From contig OY365810.1 in NCBI GenBank assembly GCA_959347315.1, positions 4,385,467-4,449,466 of the forward strand: a DNA stretch of 64,000 bases, in the 5' to 3' direction. The notes below the pieces were generated by a model, which was not told the DNA's origin, made no database searches, and saw only the letters and a program-made list of their open reading frames with translations. This DNA is from Bimastos eiseni (Eukaryota > Annelida > Clitellata > Crassiclitellata > Lumbricidae). Each line of letters begins with the position of its first letter. The stretch's first letter is position 1. The position numbers and the translations under genes are program-made. Below, in pieces: positions 1 to 11,095 of the stretch.

Positions 1-199
1 AGGGATGCAATGTGCTGCGTGCGTAAACAGATAATTGCTTTCTATAAATGTAGTTCCTTCCCAATAGATGTTATAGTGTAAACTGTAAAGAGTCAAAGGA
101 CTGTCAGATGTACATAATTTCATATGATGTTTTTAAGGCTGTCAAATACCCTATTAAAATTGTGCACGTCTTTCATGCACCAAGTATCGGAGATTCGAG

Positions 200-949
200 C
201 AGAGTTGTCCACGGTCCAGATCGACCCGTGTATTACGTCGGATCGGGTAGGGTCGAGTCGAGTCACGAATAATCTGTAGATTAGGCGGGTCAAGATCCTG
301 GCGGGTTGGATTGGAGCGGGTTCCAAACCCGGACCCAATTCAAAACACCAATTTTCTGCAGAGCTTAATTTTCAACTCACTCATAGTCATTTTGTTAATC
401 AGTTACAATCAAGAGAATTGAATATGGCGATGGAATTAGCCCAAAGACGTAGGGTAACACCGGATTTGTTTCTTTTTCCACCGAACTCGACTCAAGCTTT
501 CATATGGAATAATTTCTCATGAACTCAAGAAAAAATGAAAGGTCAGGGCACTTATTACAAGTATGTGAGTAAGCGGGAGAGACAACGCTGGGACACACGG
601 ACCGGACACCGATGTACCCAATAATATACGGAATTTCTTTGTATATATCTATGGAAAAATTACACTTAGGCCAAAACAGATGGAATATACATAGGGTCTC
701 TTCCTTGATCACATAATTATGTCAGACCGATTGTGCTGCATTTTTACGACATTCGAATTTGACGAGAAATAATATCCGTGGAATTCGCGGAAAACGCGAC
801 TCGGGTCGGGTCGGAATGGGTCGAGTCATGTACGTCTTGAGTCGTATCGGGTCAGGTCAGATATTGACTTTAAAAGTTGGGTCGGGTCGGGTCCATTTTT
901 ATTGGTCGACCTGACCCGGTCACGAAAATTGGACCCGCGGACAACTCTG
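200..949. mobile_element. Non-autonomous hAT-type element (GGGTC-rich), copy 1
   Basis: The ends are inverted: CAGAGTTGTCC at 200 and its complement GGACAACTCTG ending at 949. The flanking 8-mers GATTCGAG and AATTCTAG agree at 6 of 8 positions, and in the duplicate copy at 7 of 8. CAGRG-type termini with an 8-bp target duplication are typical of hAT elements. The interior has no transposase. It has clusters of GGGTC/GGGTCG repeats near both ends, at about 235-320 and 800-915, in inverted relation. Such subterminal repeats are often transposase-binding sites in hAT elements. Confidence 0.75.
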
Positions 950-1102
950 AATTCTAGGTAGACGCATATATAGGCTAACTGATTCAAACTTTCGTCCTCT
1001 TTTTTATGTGAAACAGTTGATAATATTTGTGATATTGAGTTCACGCTCTCTCGACTGTAATATATTGGAATTATCCAAGGTAACTATTTATTATTCGTAT
1101 AG

Positions 1103-1408
1103 CGACTGGTTCTGAATTTGGAGACGATTGGCCACTTAGTGAATCTGATATCAGACGCTTGGACGTCAATCGCGAGAGTTTGGTGGATCTTCTCGACACG
1201 AGCGATCTATGCGTCAGATTATTTTCTGAGAAAGCCATCAATAATCGGCAAAAACAATTCATCCTCTCGAAACCAACTGATATCGAGAAAAACGAGGCAC
1301 TGTTGGATATCATGACAAAATTTAGTATTCGACAATACTATATCACATTGGCATGTTTAAGCAAATCTAATCAAAAACATATTGCCGAACTACTTTCAGA
1401 AGGAGGAG
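1103..1408 (+). CDS. Gene A, CARD2 exon
   Basis: Internal exon of about 102 codons, bounded by an AG at 1101-1102 and a GTAAGT donor at 1409, phase 1 at both ends. The translation has the amphipathic six-helix pattern of a CARD: a leading LVDLLDTSDL helix, a stretch with NNRQKQFIL, a central EKNEALLDIM helix and a C-terminal HIAELL helix. CARDs recruit partner CARDs into signalling filaments. The first CARD exon and promoter of this gene would lie upstream of the window. It is about 78% identical in protein to the gene D copy (48475-48780), though the introns around it are nearly identical. A death or DED fold is the alternative, but CARD fits the spacing best. Confidence 0.82.
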
Positions 1409-2237
1409 GTAAGTTATCTTCTAAGTATGCCTACTACAAAGTTGAATATTTGCGTATAATTAATCAGTGCTTGAAATGCAAAATTATACGAAACGGAACG
1501 AAACACTAACAAATGATATTGGATCATTCACAGGACAATTCTAAGATTAAACGAAAAATACAATTTGAAAAATGAAAACACAGACACAATCATCCGTTTT
1601 GACCATAATATTTATTTGTGACATGACGTCGAAAGGTAAAAAAGATAACGTTAAAGGCAAATAAGCAACGAATATGGAAGAGTAGGACTGTGCCACTGCT
1701 CGCCAACTCGTTTAATTTTAACGCCTTTTTATTTGCATTCTTCAAGATTAATTCTGTGATTCATGACAGAAAGTGGACTTTACAATCTGGATTTTAATTA
1801 TTTTCACTTGGAACAAGCTGAACCGCAGAATGGCCACGAAATGAAATTTGCTATTCTTTCACGCGACGAAAAGAAGCTGCGTTCTGATGCGTTCATGCAT
1901 ATTTTACGAAACAGAACGACAACACCGTTGAATTTTACGAACAGGAACGTGTTCTGTCCGTTGCGGTTTATTTCGAACCCTGCGTATAAGAAATAATTCG
2001 CTATTTTAATAAGTTAACTGACCGCCAGTAACTAATTACAACAGCTTCAAAACACGTGGCGGAGTATTTATCGACAGTGATAGAAAACCGTCGATCGAAC
2101 AGCCATCAATCAACCTTTTTGCAGATGACCGGGACCATGGGAAATTTAAGGGCACGTATGTTGGCCATTCAATTTTCTTACCCAATTGCAATTGTTAATT
2201 CACAAAGGATGGCACGCACAATGTACAGTTTTCATTG
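1409..2237. other. Gene A intron sequence, no gene seen
   Basis: Intronic DNA shared with 48781-49644. Short open frames here (for example 1763-1996 and 2056-2262) are interrupted in the other copy and resemble nothing known, so I see no separate gene. Confidence 0.6.
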
Positions 2238-3420
2238 TACAGGGTGGGCCATTAAAAAGTAACTCCCTGAAGTTTTTTACTAATATTTCGGCCAAAAGTA
2301 GAGATTAGTAAATGAAATTTTACAGACTCAAAACTAGTTTACATCTGCATATAATGACCAAATGTGAATGAAACATTTCAAACAGAACAAATATGACGTC
2401 ACTTTTAATGAGTACAACCTAGGTTTCTTGATAGTAAAAAACATTCAATGCAGGAAAAGTGACAAAAACGATTTTATGAAGTCACTTCTCAAGTTATTGC
2501 TGTAAAGCAAACTTCATAAATAGCATTATCATTGAGAAGTGAAACGAGGAACCAGCGTATTTGGACATCACTTTGATCTCAATATAGTGAGCAATCGATC
2601 AAATTGGTAAATAAACATAGCTATCCGTCGTGTCGCTGGGCAGATTATCATCACCGAGACTTGAACGCTCCTCAGCTCTGCTATGCCGGCTGAATGTTCG
2701 CGAGACGAAGCGTGTGTTCCTCACAAATGAGATGAACTTCTACCTCAATGCCCCAATCAGCAACCAAAACAATCGTGTTTGGTTCAGCGGAAAGAATCCA
2801 ATGTCAAATCTGGTCGACTGATTGTTGAACGAAAAAATATTTCGCTCCACATGTCATGGCATCGGCTAGTATTTGTTTTGTGTGCAAAATTCGACTTCAT
2901 TTTGTTAATGAGAAAGACAAAGTGTATGCTATATATTACGTTGGCAACTGTTTCCACAATTAACATCCAATTGCAACTACATGCTGCCAGCTGGATTCCT
3001 CTTTCAACCACAAAGACGAGGTACCAGCTCATACTGCTCGCCTCACGCAAGATTGGCCCAGGGATCAATTTTCCTGGTTTCATTGAGAAGGACCAATGGC
3101 CCCAAGGTCACCTGACTTGAACCATTGGATTGTCAAATGTGGGGAGCTATGCTCGAGAAATACCACATCCTGCGAAGAAAGCTAGAAAAGGATGAGAGAA
3201 TTGAAGTGACTTCATAAAATCGTTTTTAATATTTCCTGCTTTAAATGTTTTTGACAGTCAAAATACCGTGGCTGGGCTCATTCGAAGTGATACAACGTTT
3301 GTTCTGTTTGAAATATTTCATTCAAATTTTACCATTGTATCAAATATGAATTAGTTTTGTGCCGGTAAAATTTCATCTACTAATCTCTATTTTTTGCCGA
3401 AATATTATCCAAAAACCGGA
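2238..3420 (+). mobile_element. Mariner-type DNA transposon, copy 1, 3' end truncated
   Basis: The left inverted repeat starts at TA 2238 with CAGGGTGGGCCATTAAAAAG. The right repeat (about 3370-3420) is present up to AAAAACCGG, but its last 40 bases are missing. Between them lies a decayed transposase on the plus strand: about 2725-2820 carries SNQNNRVWF and continues in another frame with LIVERKNISLH, then PAHTARL-like and WGAMLEKYH-like blocks, the usual order of a mariner/IS630-type enzyme. The block that should start TDE reads TNE, so the first catalytic aspartate is lost. Frameshifts and stops make it inactive. Confidence 0.85.
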
Positions 3421-4231
3421 GATTCAAAGATGAAGAACTTTTTAAATGAGCATGGTTGATAGGTCGATACAAGTTGAGACGACGCTTGCAACTGAAATTA
3501 AGTACACGAAGCTGGGACAAAATTTCCAATCATTCCTCTATCACATGCACACACATAGTTCAAATGTAACTCTTTTTGTATTCTATTCCCAAAGTATTGC
3601 GAGCATGGCGATATGATTAGTCCGAACGATCATGTTTTGAAGCAGCTTGCAATATGTAAGCATAGTGAATTTAAGCAGCGTGTCTAAGCAACGGATGCAT
3701 CTGTCTCTCAAGCAGACAGGCAGAGAAGAGTAATTTCCATCGACCCATTTGATATGCTGACCCAGTTGGTTCCGGACAGGAACACAAAACGCCCTCGCAC
3801 AAAGCATGAGCCAACTGGGTCTGGGTTGTTAGAGATGCAGAATCCAATTGGTTTCATTCAGAAAGCTACCGTACATTATAGCACACGAACACAGGTCCAC
3901 TGTGTCTGTTTTTTGTAGAAGACCCTACAGGCAAAACTGTCAAACAGCTGTGTGTTCATCATTTCCAAGAATTCTTTTAAATTTGTGAACCTATAATATA
4001 GGTCCATTCCATGCACAGTAACCTCCTATGACATGGATAAGCGACTGATGTAGCCAATCGACCACAAGCGTCATGTATGACGCTCGTGGCCGATTGAAGA
4101 TGAAGTCGTATTGTACTACTTCCGAATTTATTTAATTATGAAATTGATTTTTGTATGTTATCATAATTATTAACTTTTTGGATTTCTATCTCGTCTATCT
4201 ATGGGTTAGTATGATGAATTTTCTCATTCAG
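3421..4231. other. Gene A intron beyond the duplication breakpoint
   Basis: Unique sequence between the truncated mariner and the linker exon. It is where gene D has its TRADD-N exon, but I find no TRADD-N-like frame on the plus strand. The only structure is a quasi-palindrome at 4056-4095. Confidence 0.6.
4056..4095. repeat. Quasi-palindromic hairpin
   Basis: Two 19-base arms (4056-4074 and 4077-4095) are complementary at 17 of 19 positions with a 2-base centre. Confidence 0.8.
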
Positions 4232-4447
4232 ATTCTGTCGATGGTGTCTCTCTGAGAAGAGTTTCCGATACAGAACCTGATGGTGCAAATGTTAAGCTAA
4301 TACACATCCAAAGTTCTATAGACAAATCATCGCAGCCGGAAGTTTGGAAAACAAACTCTGCAGAAGAAAAAGAACTGATAATTGACGAGAGAGTAAATGA
4401 ACAGAATAAGCAAGTAAAAGAAGGAGAAGAGATAAAGACAGCGAAGG
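4232..4447 (+). CDS. Gene A, polar linker exon
   Basis: Open, phase 1 to phase 1, with acceptor TTCTCATTCAG and donor at 4448 (GTGATT, weak). The 72 residues are hydrophilic and charged: it begins DSVDGVSLRRVSD and ends in Glu/Lys-rich sequence with EEKELIIDE and EQNKQVKEGEEIK. It has no fold signature and is probably disordered or weakly helical. The start is similar to the gene D exon at 51732 (DSDVVSLSG). Its place between the adaptor domains and the propeller matches the linker exons of the other genes. Confidence 0.6.
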
Positions 4448-4907
4448 GTGATTCTTCATTTCAATACGAATTTAAGTTGTTATATTTTCAAATTTGATTT
4501 AAATGCATATATGATCTTGGCATTTTAATTGTCACTCGTTCAGTAACTTTGCAAACTCATACAACATATACATTGCTCTCTTAGATACATATTTGGGCGT
4601 TCCACCTCAGTGGTGGTGAAACAGAGGATTCAAATGTTCATGCGCTCTCACCGCGTAGGCCTACCTAAATGAAACAACGAATATATCTGCACTCCTACTC
4701 CTACGAACTTTATATAGTGACGGTTAATGTATGATGAGAGGCGATTATATAGCCCTATATATATTTTATATTATACACACGTTAAGCAATTGACCTGTGT
4801 GTCAATCAGTAATCTAATTGTTACAGACAAGTGATACAGGATGTTCCTAACTTTGAGGTTCTTCAATAATCAATGTTAGAATTATTCCTTACTTTTTTAT
4901 TTCGCAG

Positions 4908-5737
4908 GAACTATAGATTGGGTGAAGGATTTCACAATCTCATGTATATTGGAAACATTTTACGACACCAGTGTTCAGAATTATCAAGTTTTTGGAGTCG
5001 CAATTCTTGAAAATGAACTGTTTGTTGCAAGCAGTGATAACCTAATCGTGGTACATGATCTGACAACGCTGAGCTTTAAGCGAAGATGGAAACTGCCACG
5101 AACAGGAGAGACTTTGGATGACATGACACACTGTAGTGCCAATAAATGCTTATATTTGGTGAAAATTGATTCGAAAACATGTAATGAAATTGTAACACTA
5201 GATCTAAGGGGAAATGAAATTGCAGCATGGTCTATAGAAACTGCGAGAGGCCAGATTTCTGTAACAAGAGAATCGAATGTCTTACTTGCTGCTTCACGCT
5301 TGAATCAATTGCGAGAATATGCACCCGATGGAAGGTTGCTGCAAGAAGTTCATCTACCATGGGACTCTGGAATAGAATGCCCTAGACATGCCATAAAACT
5401 GATGCCAGACTATTTCCTTGTCTGTTATGGGATTCCTAATTTAACTGGAGTGTGCGTAGTAAATGTCACGGGTGACGTTGTAACAAGATTTTTGCAACCA
5501 AGTGGTAGTGGTCAACTGTATTGTCCAATGTACATGCATGTCGACGGAGATGGAAACGTTCTAGTTCTGGACTCAGGCGGCTCAAAGGTGTTGCTGCTAA
5601 GTTCTAATCTCGAATTCAGGCGCCACCTTAACAGTAAGTTTACTAATGGCACGAAAATGTGTGTCGACGAGTCAAACAGAAGAGTTTTTATTGTTAACAT
5701 TGGAACGATTAACCAAGTGCACGTCTACAATATGTGA
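4908..5737 (+). CDS. Gene A, terminal NHL-like beta-propeller exon
   Basis: About 276 codons from an acceptor (TTTTTTATTTCGCAG) to TGA at 5735-5737. The sequence repeats beta-propeller blades: ELFVASSDNLIVVHD, CLYLVKIDS, GVCVVNVTGD, GNVLVLDSGGSKVLLL and RRVFIVN. The spacing of roughly 40-45 residues fits a six-bladed NHL-type propeller. NHL propellers bind RNA or protein. The same exon type ends genes B and C, where the FSRRWKLKEL and NKCLYI blocks are conserved (here FKRRWKLPRT and NKCLYLV). It is fully open, so it may be functional even though gene A lacks the TRADD-N exon. Confidence 0.85.
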
Positions 5738-5801
5738 AGCGATCTAGTTGTTTTATGTTAATTTATGTGGTGGTTTGCAGGAAACGAGCAAAAAATTTTA
5801 A

Positions 5802-5807
5802 AATAAA
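5802..5807 (+). promoter_or_regulatory. Polyadenylation signal of gene A
   Basis: AATAAA lies 65 bases after the stop codon of the propeller exon. Confidence 0.65.
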
Positions 5808-7479
5808 AATGTTCATGTTTCATGAGAGTAATCATTTTGTTTCCAAAAGCGCACTTACAAAAGCGAGAAACTGCAGAGCAAAAGCACTTCAAAGATAATA
5901 CATGTTCAATTTAGACATACACTGTATTCAGGTTACGCAGTCTAGACACAGACACTAATTCCAATGTATGCTTTAAACAGGGAATACCTTGCAGCAATGT
6001 TGAGAAAATATTTTGCTTACACAATTATTAGTAGCGACCATCGATCGACTTTTGTGACAATTAATTCAATCAATTGAACCAGTCAGCCAAAAAGACTTAT
6101 CTATCATCTGGGGTCGTATTCATGCGACAGACTCAACTCTTAACTGTTGTTTACGGCGGACAAGTGGATTAAATCGGTACTCAAGAGAAAGACTTGATCT
6201 CAACGACACATCAGCTCTTGCCAGTTTATCACGCGACACTTAATCGCGCCTGATGGAACTTGGTTTACCTGAGCCTGATACCGTTTTGCATCCTTTTTAT
6301 GCTTGAAGTTTAGCACGTGAACTGAATTAAATGCACTTTCAATTTAAAGCTGGATTGATGAATAGAACGCGGCTTAAGTGGCCACCACTAATTCTTACTG
6401 CTACTATTACTTCCACCATCACCAACCCTGAAACCATCACAACAGTCACCACCATTGGTTAATGGAGTTTCAAAAACTCCGCAATGCGACCATATTTACG
6501 GAATGTTGCAAGAAGGAGGTCCGTTATTGTACACGATGGAAATTTCTCGTTAACTTTGGGTGATGCGCTAATGAGCAAATACTAAGTGTTAAAACGTCTT
6601 TATATATTCAGGTTCTCGCCTTTCTGCAGCAATGGTTCTTGATGCATTCCAAATTTTTTGATACTGTGGAGGATTTATTTTTCTTAGTACTTTAAGTTTC
6701 CGAAGACTGACCGGTTTCTTCCGACTTGTTACTCATAAAACTTTTCAAACATCACGGCGGATTCTTTGTTCATGCTTCTCGTCATTTACAACACTAATAC
6801 ATTTATTAACACTACAATAAATGTAGAAAAATCATCTTGCGATTTTTTATTGCATATTTACTTAACAACGAAGGCAAATTCTTAGATAGCCTATACAATA
6901 ATTTACATAATATTACGCAAGATATCATTTGGTGAACTCAGTTCAATGTGTCAATTACAATATCCATGTAATGTCAGCTATGCAATACATACAATGGATT
7001 TAAAAAATCTGTTAATTTTAGTCAATGAAGGAGAATATTTTCATCTTACCAACAATTGAGAATCCAAGGACGTAAGCCTAAGTATGAATAATTCCGCAGC
7101 TAGGATTCGCGGTGTTTGCTAACTACTGTGATGAGACTCCTTCCACTAAAATAATTTTCTGCGTCGCATATCTGTCTGTGTATAATATTACAACGGTCAA
7201 TATTATACATGCATATATACATTAAACCTGAGATGCGATATTCACAGTTGTAGGCTATCCATAGCCGAACTAACAGATCTGGAAAGCTGTTAATTCACTT
7301 CTTTATCGTAAGTATCCCTCACCGCTGTCCAGCTCCACCCCTCCCTCTCTATAGCTGACACTTTGTGCTAATTCCACTCAGACAAAATCTCATTTCTTCG
7401 TTTCGCACTACAATCTCTTCTAGCCTCCAACTCCTCCAGCACTGTTCCCCTGGTCTCATCCAACCCTACCTCTTTCCTT
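5808..7479. other. Intergenic, no gene seen
   Basis: AT-rich sequence downstream of gene A without coding signal. It has short trinucleotide-rich tracts near 6395-6460 (ACC/ATC) and nothing else that I recognise. Confidence 0.5.
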
Positions 7480-7670
7480 CAGTCATCGCTCCAAATTCTC
7501 TCTGCTGCCACCGAAACAGAAGAACTACTTCTCCTAAATTCCCTTCCCAACAACCAATGCGAACTCGATTCTATTCCCACCTCTCTCCTAAAACGCTTTG
7601 CCTCGAACCTTGTTGCTGTGATCCCTAAAGTCATCAATCTCTCTCTCTCTCTCTACCGGTAATTTTCCTA
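7480..7670 (+). mobile_element. CR1/L2-like reverse transcriptase fragment
   Basis: One frame reads ELLLLNSLPNNQCELD, then SIPTSLLKRFA and VINLSLS. This is the segment just before the palm domain in CR1/L2-type LINEs, usually of the form DPIPTWLLK. It is preceded by stops and ends in a CT microsatellite. It is a dead fragment. Confidence 0.6.
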
Positions 7671-7678
7671 TGATCTCT

Positions 7679-7742
7679 AAACACACTCTCGTATATATAT
7701 ATACATATATATATACATATATATATATACGAGAGTGTGTTT
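7679..7742. repeat. AT-microsatellite hairpin with unique flanks
   Basis: AAACACACTCTCGTATATAT and its inverted copy ATATATACGAGAGTGTGTTT flank an (AT)n/(ATAC)n core. The non-AT arms pair as well as the AT core, so this is an inverted repeat and not only a microsatellite. A further (TA)n run follows to about 7762. Confidence 0.85.
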
Positions 7743-7984
7743 ATATATATATACATATATATATCCTTTGGACAACCCCTCTTATTTGTTGCAGCGCTCG
7801 TGAATAAGCTGGTGCCATGCGCTTGGCTTTCAAGTGGCGCTTTAGAAATTTGGATATTACTATCATTATCACGATCACGATCACGATCATAATGTTAATT
7901 GTATGTCGATCATAGATTTAATATCTGATATTTCTTGAAGTTTGAAACCGCCCTTCTTCCAACATCTTTTGCTCAGAAGTGTAT

Positions 7985-8150
7985 ACACACTCCTCGACGG
8001 CGCAATTGCAGTTGTATTGCAGAGCAATTGTGCGCGAAGGACTTGCTCAAGGTCCCTACACAGTGACTGACGCCTCAGACGAGGGTCGAACCCGCGCGCT
8101 CAGCGCACACTGAACGCTACGGGCTGACCGCTCTAACCGATCAGCCACAC
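7985..8150 (-). mobile_element. tRNA-derived SINE, copy 1
   Basis: Read on the minus strand, it has an A-box-like TGGCTGATCGGTTAG (complement of 8133-8147) and a B-box GGGTTCGACCC-type sequence (complement of 8081-8093), spaced as in a tRNA gene. A conserved body follows with CAAGTCCTTCGCGCACAATT-like sequence. The same unit occurs at 24640-24790 and 53703-53875. The lack of a tRNA acceptor stem and the extra body make it a SINE and not a tRNA gene. Confidence 0.8.
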
Positions 8151-8185
8151 GATAAATATACTTATATAATATAGGTATATTTATC
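8151..8185. repeat. Hairpin
   Basis: 11-base perfect arms GATAAATATAC and GTATATTTATC flank an AT-rich loop directly beside the SINE. Confidence 0.7.
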
Positions 8186-8799
8186 GCAATGCGCTGAACT
8201 TCTGGTTAAATTCTTGTAGTTGGTCAAGCTAACGAGTATTAAGTGAACTGTGATATTGTTTTAACTCTGTGTTGATTTGCAATTGTTCTCGCCTCTTTAT
8301 TTCAGTTACAAGATGCATAGCTAAGCTCAATTGATTAGCAACAGACGATAAATGCTTGCGCAACGAATGCCTCTTCAAGTTCATGCGTCTTCAAACAAGA
8401 GCTTATTTTAGAAACACTTTATTGCAGGCCCATCATGTGAATAATGTTTCACGGTTGTCATAAATAGTTTGGTCACCAAGGTGCAAACTTGCAAAGTGCA
8501 TCTTCGATGTCATGGACAACAGGGAGGTCCTCGTGGTTAGTGTGCCACTTCCGCAACAACATAATGTTGTAGCATGCACCCTATGATTGAGGACAGAGTC
8601 CAACGTTTTGTAAAAATATTATATTAAACAATATTAAATCAATCGTAGGAAAATGTCATCTTTAACCGACCCCACCAGAAAAGATCACAAAGTCAACTTC
8701 CAAAAAATGGGCGAGTTGACGAAGTGTAGAAATGCAGTCTGGTTGGTCGACAAGACACAACACCAGCAGCAACATAAGCTCGTAGTGAAAATACTTAAA
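8186..8799. other. Intergenic, no gene seen
   Basis: No coding signal, RNA gene or recognisable element was found. Confidence 0.4.
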
Positions 8800-9960
8800 T
8801 AACTTAATTATGAAATCAGAGGTGTTGGCTCAACTTGGCTGATGCGCAAAAGGAAGGCATCGAGTCTATGAACACCACGTCAAAGCTAAACTATATAAAG
8901 GCCAACACTTTTGCCGTTCCTTTCAAACGGAGCTCTGTACAGACCAAAGGAATCGCTCCTTAAGCCATTCCTTCCTGTCTGCTGAGGTAAGGAATATATT
9001 TTAATACAGGAGAAGACTCGGACTAGCACCTCAGACCAAAGTTACAATAAGGAGAATCTAAAGACGATAGTCTATGTTGGATATTTAGAATAGAAAAGGC
9101 ATAATATAAAGGCCTAACATTCAACAATATACATACACATTAATGAGATTCTGAGTCGCAATCAATTGGTCATTATAAAAAATTGTTATATTATTTATTA
9201 TTGGTGGTTAACACTGTAGAGTGTAGACCTGCACTAGAGATCATGTTGCGGCAGTAATTGACATTTCCAGCCAGTTTTTGGCACACGTGAGATTTTTGCG
9301 GCTGATTGAGAATCTGTACATTTTAGTAAAAAGAAACCAAGAACACATCCCTTCGGTATTCGGTACACCGCAATACATCTGGAAGGAAAAGATTGAGCAG
9401 AAACAATGTTCAAAAATTACGGTGTTATATGTTGCTATTCAAATAATTACTCGTGACGGAATACGATTTCAAAAATATAATATAGAATTATCTACGGGGT
9501 ATAAAAGCACCATAAGTACTTAGCTTCAACTTCAGGTAGAACCATCGCCATTCGTCAAAGGAACGGAAGTCGAAGCCAACAACGATGAAAAACCTCTTGA
9601 ACACACGAAGGAATCGAAGCAGCACAGGCGAAATGAAGCGAGAACGTGTTCACGCTAACTTTACTACCCAAACAGAGGCGTTGGCTGTTCAAAATACGCA
9701 AAGTGAGATCACCATCTTAAGACACATAGCTCACAGCTAAACAACAGCCAAGCTCTGGTCCCTCCCACAATTGAGTATCAGCTTATAAAGGCAAAGTCAC
9801 TCCTTACTAGCAACCACTCTCATTATTTTGTCCCCAAAAGGTAAATGAATATTTAAGCACAGCAGAACAGCTTTAAGGCAGTACCTTGGTCCAGCACCCA
9901 AGTCAATACAAGGCCAGTAGAACATGTTAGATATATTGGGATCAGAAACCAACTAAATAA
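8800..9960. repeat. Diverged direct repeat with TATA-like boxes
   Basis: Two units, about 8810-9090 and 9690-9960, share blocks in the same order: CAGAGGYGTTGGCT, a TATAAAGG box (8893 and 9785), GGTAA-GAATAT, a CAGCACC or TAGCACC block and ATGTTRGATAT. The interior has one short uninformative open frame (9278-9523). This could be the two LTRs of a small LTR-type element, or a duplicated promoter. No reverse transcriptase was seen. Confidence 0.45.
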
Positions 9961-10132
9961 AGGATAGTTTTCTAACACTGATCTACTTCCGGTATTGTGA
10001 TATGCTCCAATTCTTCATCACGGCCTATATTGTGTCACTCTCAGCTAGCTCTTCCTGATACTTTCAAATAGGTAGATATGTGCAGTTGTAGGCCTAGCCG
10101 TTGTCTTTGTTTTTGCTTTAATTTCATATCAT

Positions 10133-10806
10133 CAGTGTTGTATGCAAAACCTTAAACTTCAAGACCAAGACGAGACCGAGACAGACGATTATAAACAAGC
10201 AAATTTTATACCAAATACAAAACGAAATTATAAATTTGAGCATATCCTTACTCACCTTGAGAAACTCGAAGTTGTTCCGATCGTTTCGGTTATGGTGGTT
10301 TTACATCAATGACAAAACAAATAGCCAATAGCTATTGTTTGTCAATAGGCCTAACGTCAAATTGCGTAAACGCAAACTTCACAATTTCAGGTTCTCTCTC
10401 AGACATTTTTCCTCTTTAAGGCAATTTAATTGATTTCAGTATCATGTGACTCGCGCGTTAACCAGAATTACCGTTTCTCGTGAATTCCAGTTTCAGTTTC
10501 TAGCACAAAATTTTAAGACAGCTAACGTGAAACTTATCGAGACCGGTTGCTCGAGACAAAACAAGGCATTCACTTCAAGACAGTTTCTAAAAATTCGACA
10601 CACTAACTCGAGACAGCAGGCTTCCGAGACCGAGACTGAGGCCGAGACACTAAAAAAACTGTCTCGAGACGTCTCGAGACCGAGACACTGTCTCGAGACC
10701 GAGACACTGTCTCGAGACCGAGACACTGTCTCGAGACCGAGACACTGTCTCGAGACCGAGACACTGTCTCGAGACCGAGACACTGTCTCGAGACCATACA
10801 ACACTG
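10133..10806. mobile_element. Non-autonomous hAT-type element with a 19-bp satellite
   Basis: The termini CAGTGTTGTATG (10133) and CATACAACACTG (ending at 10806) are perfect inverted repeats. The flanking 8-mers CATATCAT and CATATAAT differ at one base, as expected for an old hAT target duplication. The interior carries about six head-to-tail copies of a 19-bp unit, near 10676-10795. No transposase is present. Related but rearranged copies occur at 42885-43540 and 54300-54940. Confidence 0.8.
10676..10795. repeat. 19-bp tandem repeat (TCTCGAGACCGAGACACTG)n
   Basis: Six or so units in tandem. Each unit contains the palindrome GTCTCGAGAC, so each strand can fold back on itself. Long reading frames seen through it in several frames are artefacts of the repeat. 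Confidence 0.92.
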
Positions 10807-10989
10807 CATATAATTGTGAATTCTTGAAGGACTAATATCATATTCAGGCGGTTCTGCAAACAAGTCAACGTTGTCACTGAAACAAAACATTATATTACTA
10901 CGTCTTACACTATTACACAAGAGTTTAACGACATCCTATAGCATCACAAGCTGTTGACGTCTTCAAAGTTATTTACGTGCTGATGTCAT

Positions 10990-11095
10990 ATATAATTTTC
11001 ATTCGTTTTCTTTCTCTTGTCTTTCTTTTGTCTTTCTTTCTTTTGTCTCCCTTCCTTTTGTCTTTCTTTCTTTTGTCTTGCTTTCGTTTGTCTGG
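10990..11095. repeat. Pyrimidine tract (TCTTTCTTTTG)n
   Basis: Low-complexity CT-rich tract of CTTTCTTTTGT-like units on the plus strand. Confidence 0.8.

Larger units (their letters stand above)
1..3420. repeat. Segmental duplication, copy 1
   Basis: This whole stretch is repeated in the same orientation at 47377-50832. Both copies share non-coding sequence, a hAT-type insertion, the CARD2 exon and a mariner-type element in the same order. By eye, non-coding differences are about 4-6% near the exon. The left end runs off the window. The right end is abrupt: similarity stops at about 3420, roughly 40 bp before the end of the mariner element, and the following DNA is unrelated to copy 2. Copy 2 continues into a TRADD-N exon and copy 1 does not. 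Confidence 0.93.

Noticed and set aside
800..915. Telomere-like or satellite DNA from GGGTC repeats
   Set aside because: The repeats are short, irregular and confined to both ends of a hAT-type element.
1103..1408. DED or classic Death domain instead of CARD
   Set aside because: Helix spacing, the NEALLDIM-type central helix and the HIA-LL end fit CARD better; kept as an alternative only.
1763..2262. Two short plus-strand frames in the gene A intron
   Set aside because: The duplicate at 49136-49640 breaks them with a stop (TAG near 49287) and indels, so they are not conserved as proteins.
10676..10795. CRISPR-like regular repeat
   Set aside because: Units are directly adjacent without spacers, within a hAT-type element of an animal genome.
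10446..10920. Several overlapping 75-129 codon frames on both strands
   Set aside because: They run through the 19-bp tandem repeat, which is open in many frames; the residues are repeats of one short unit.
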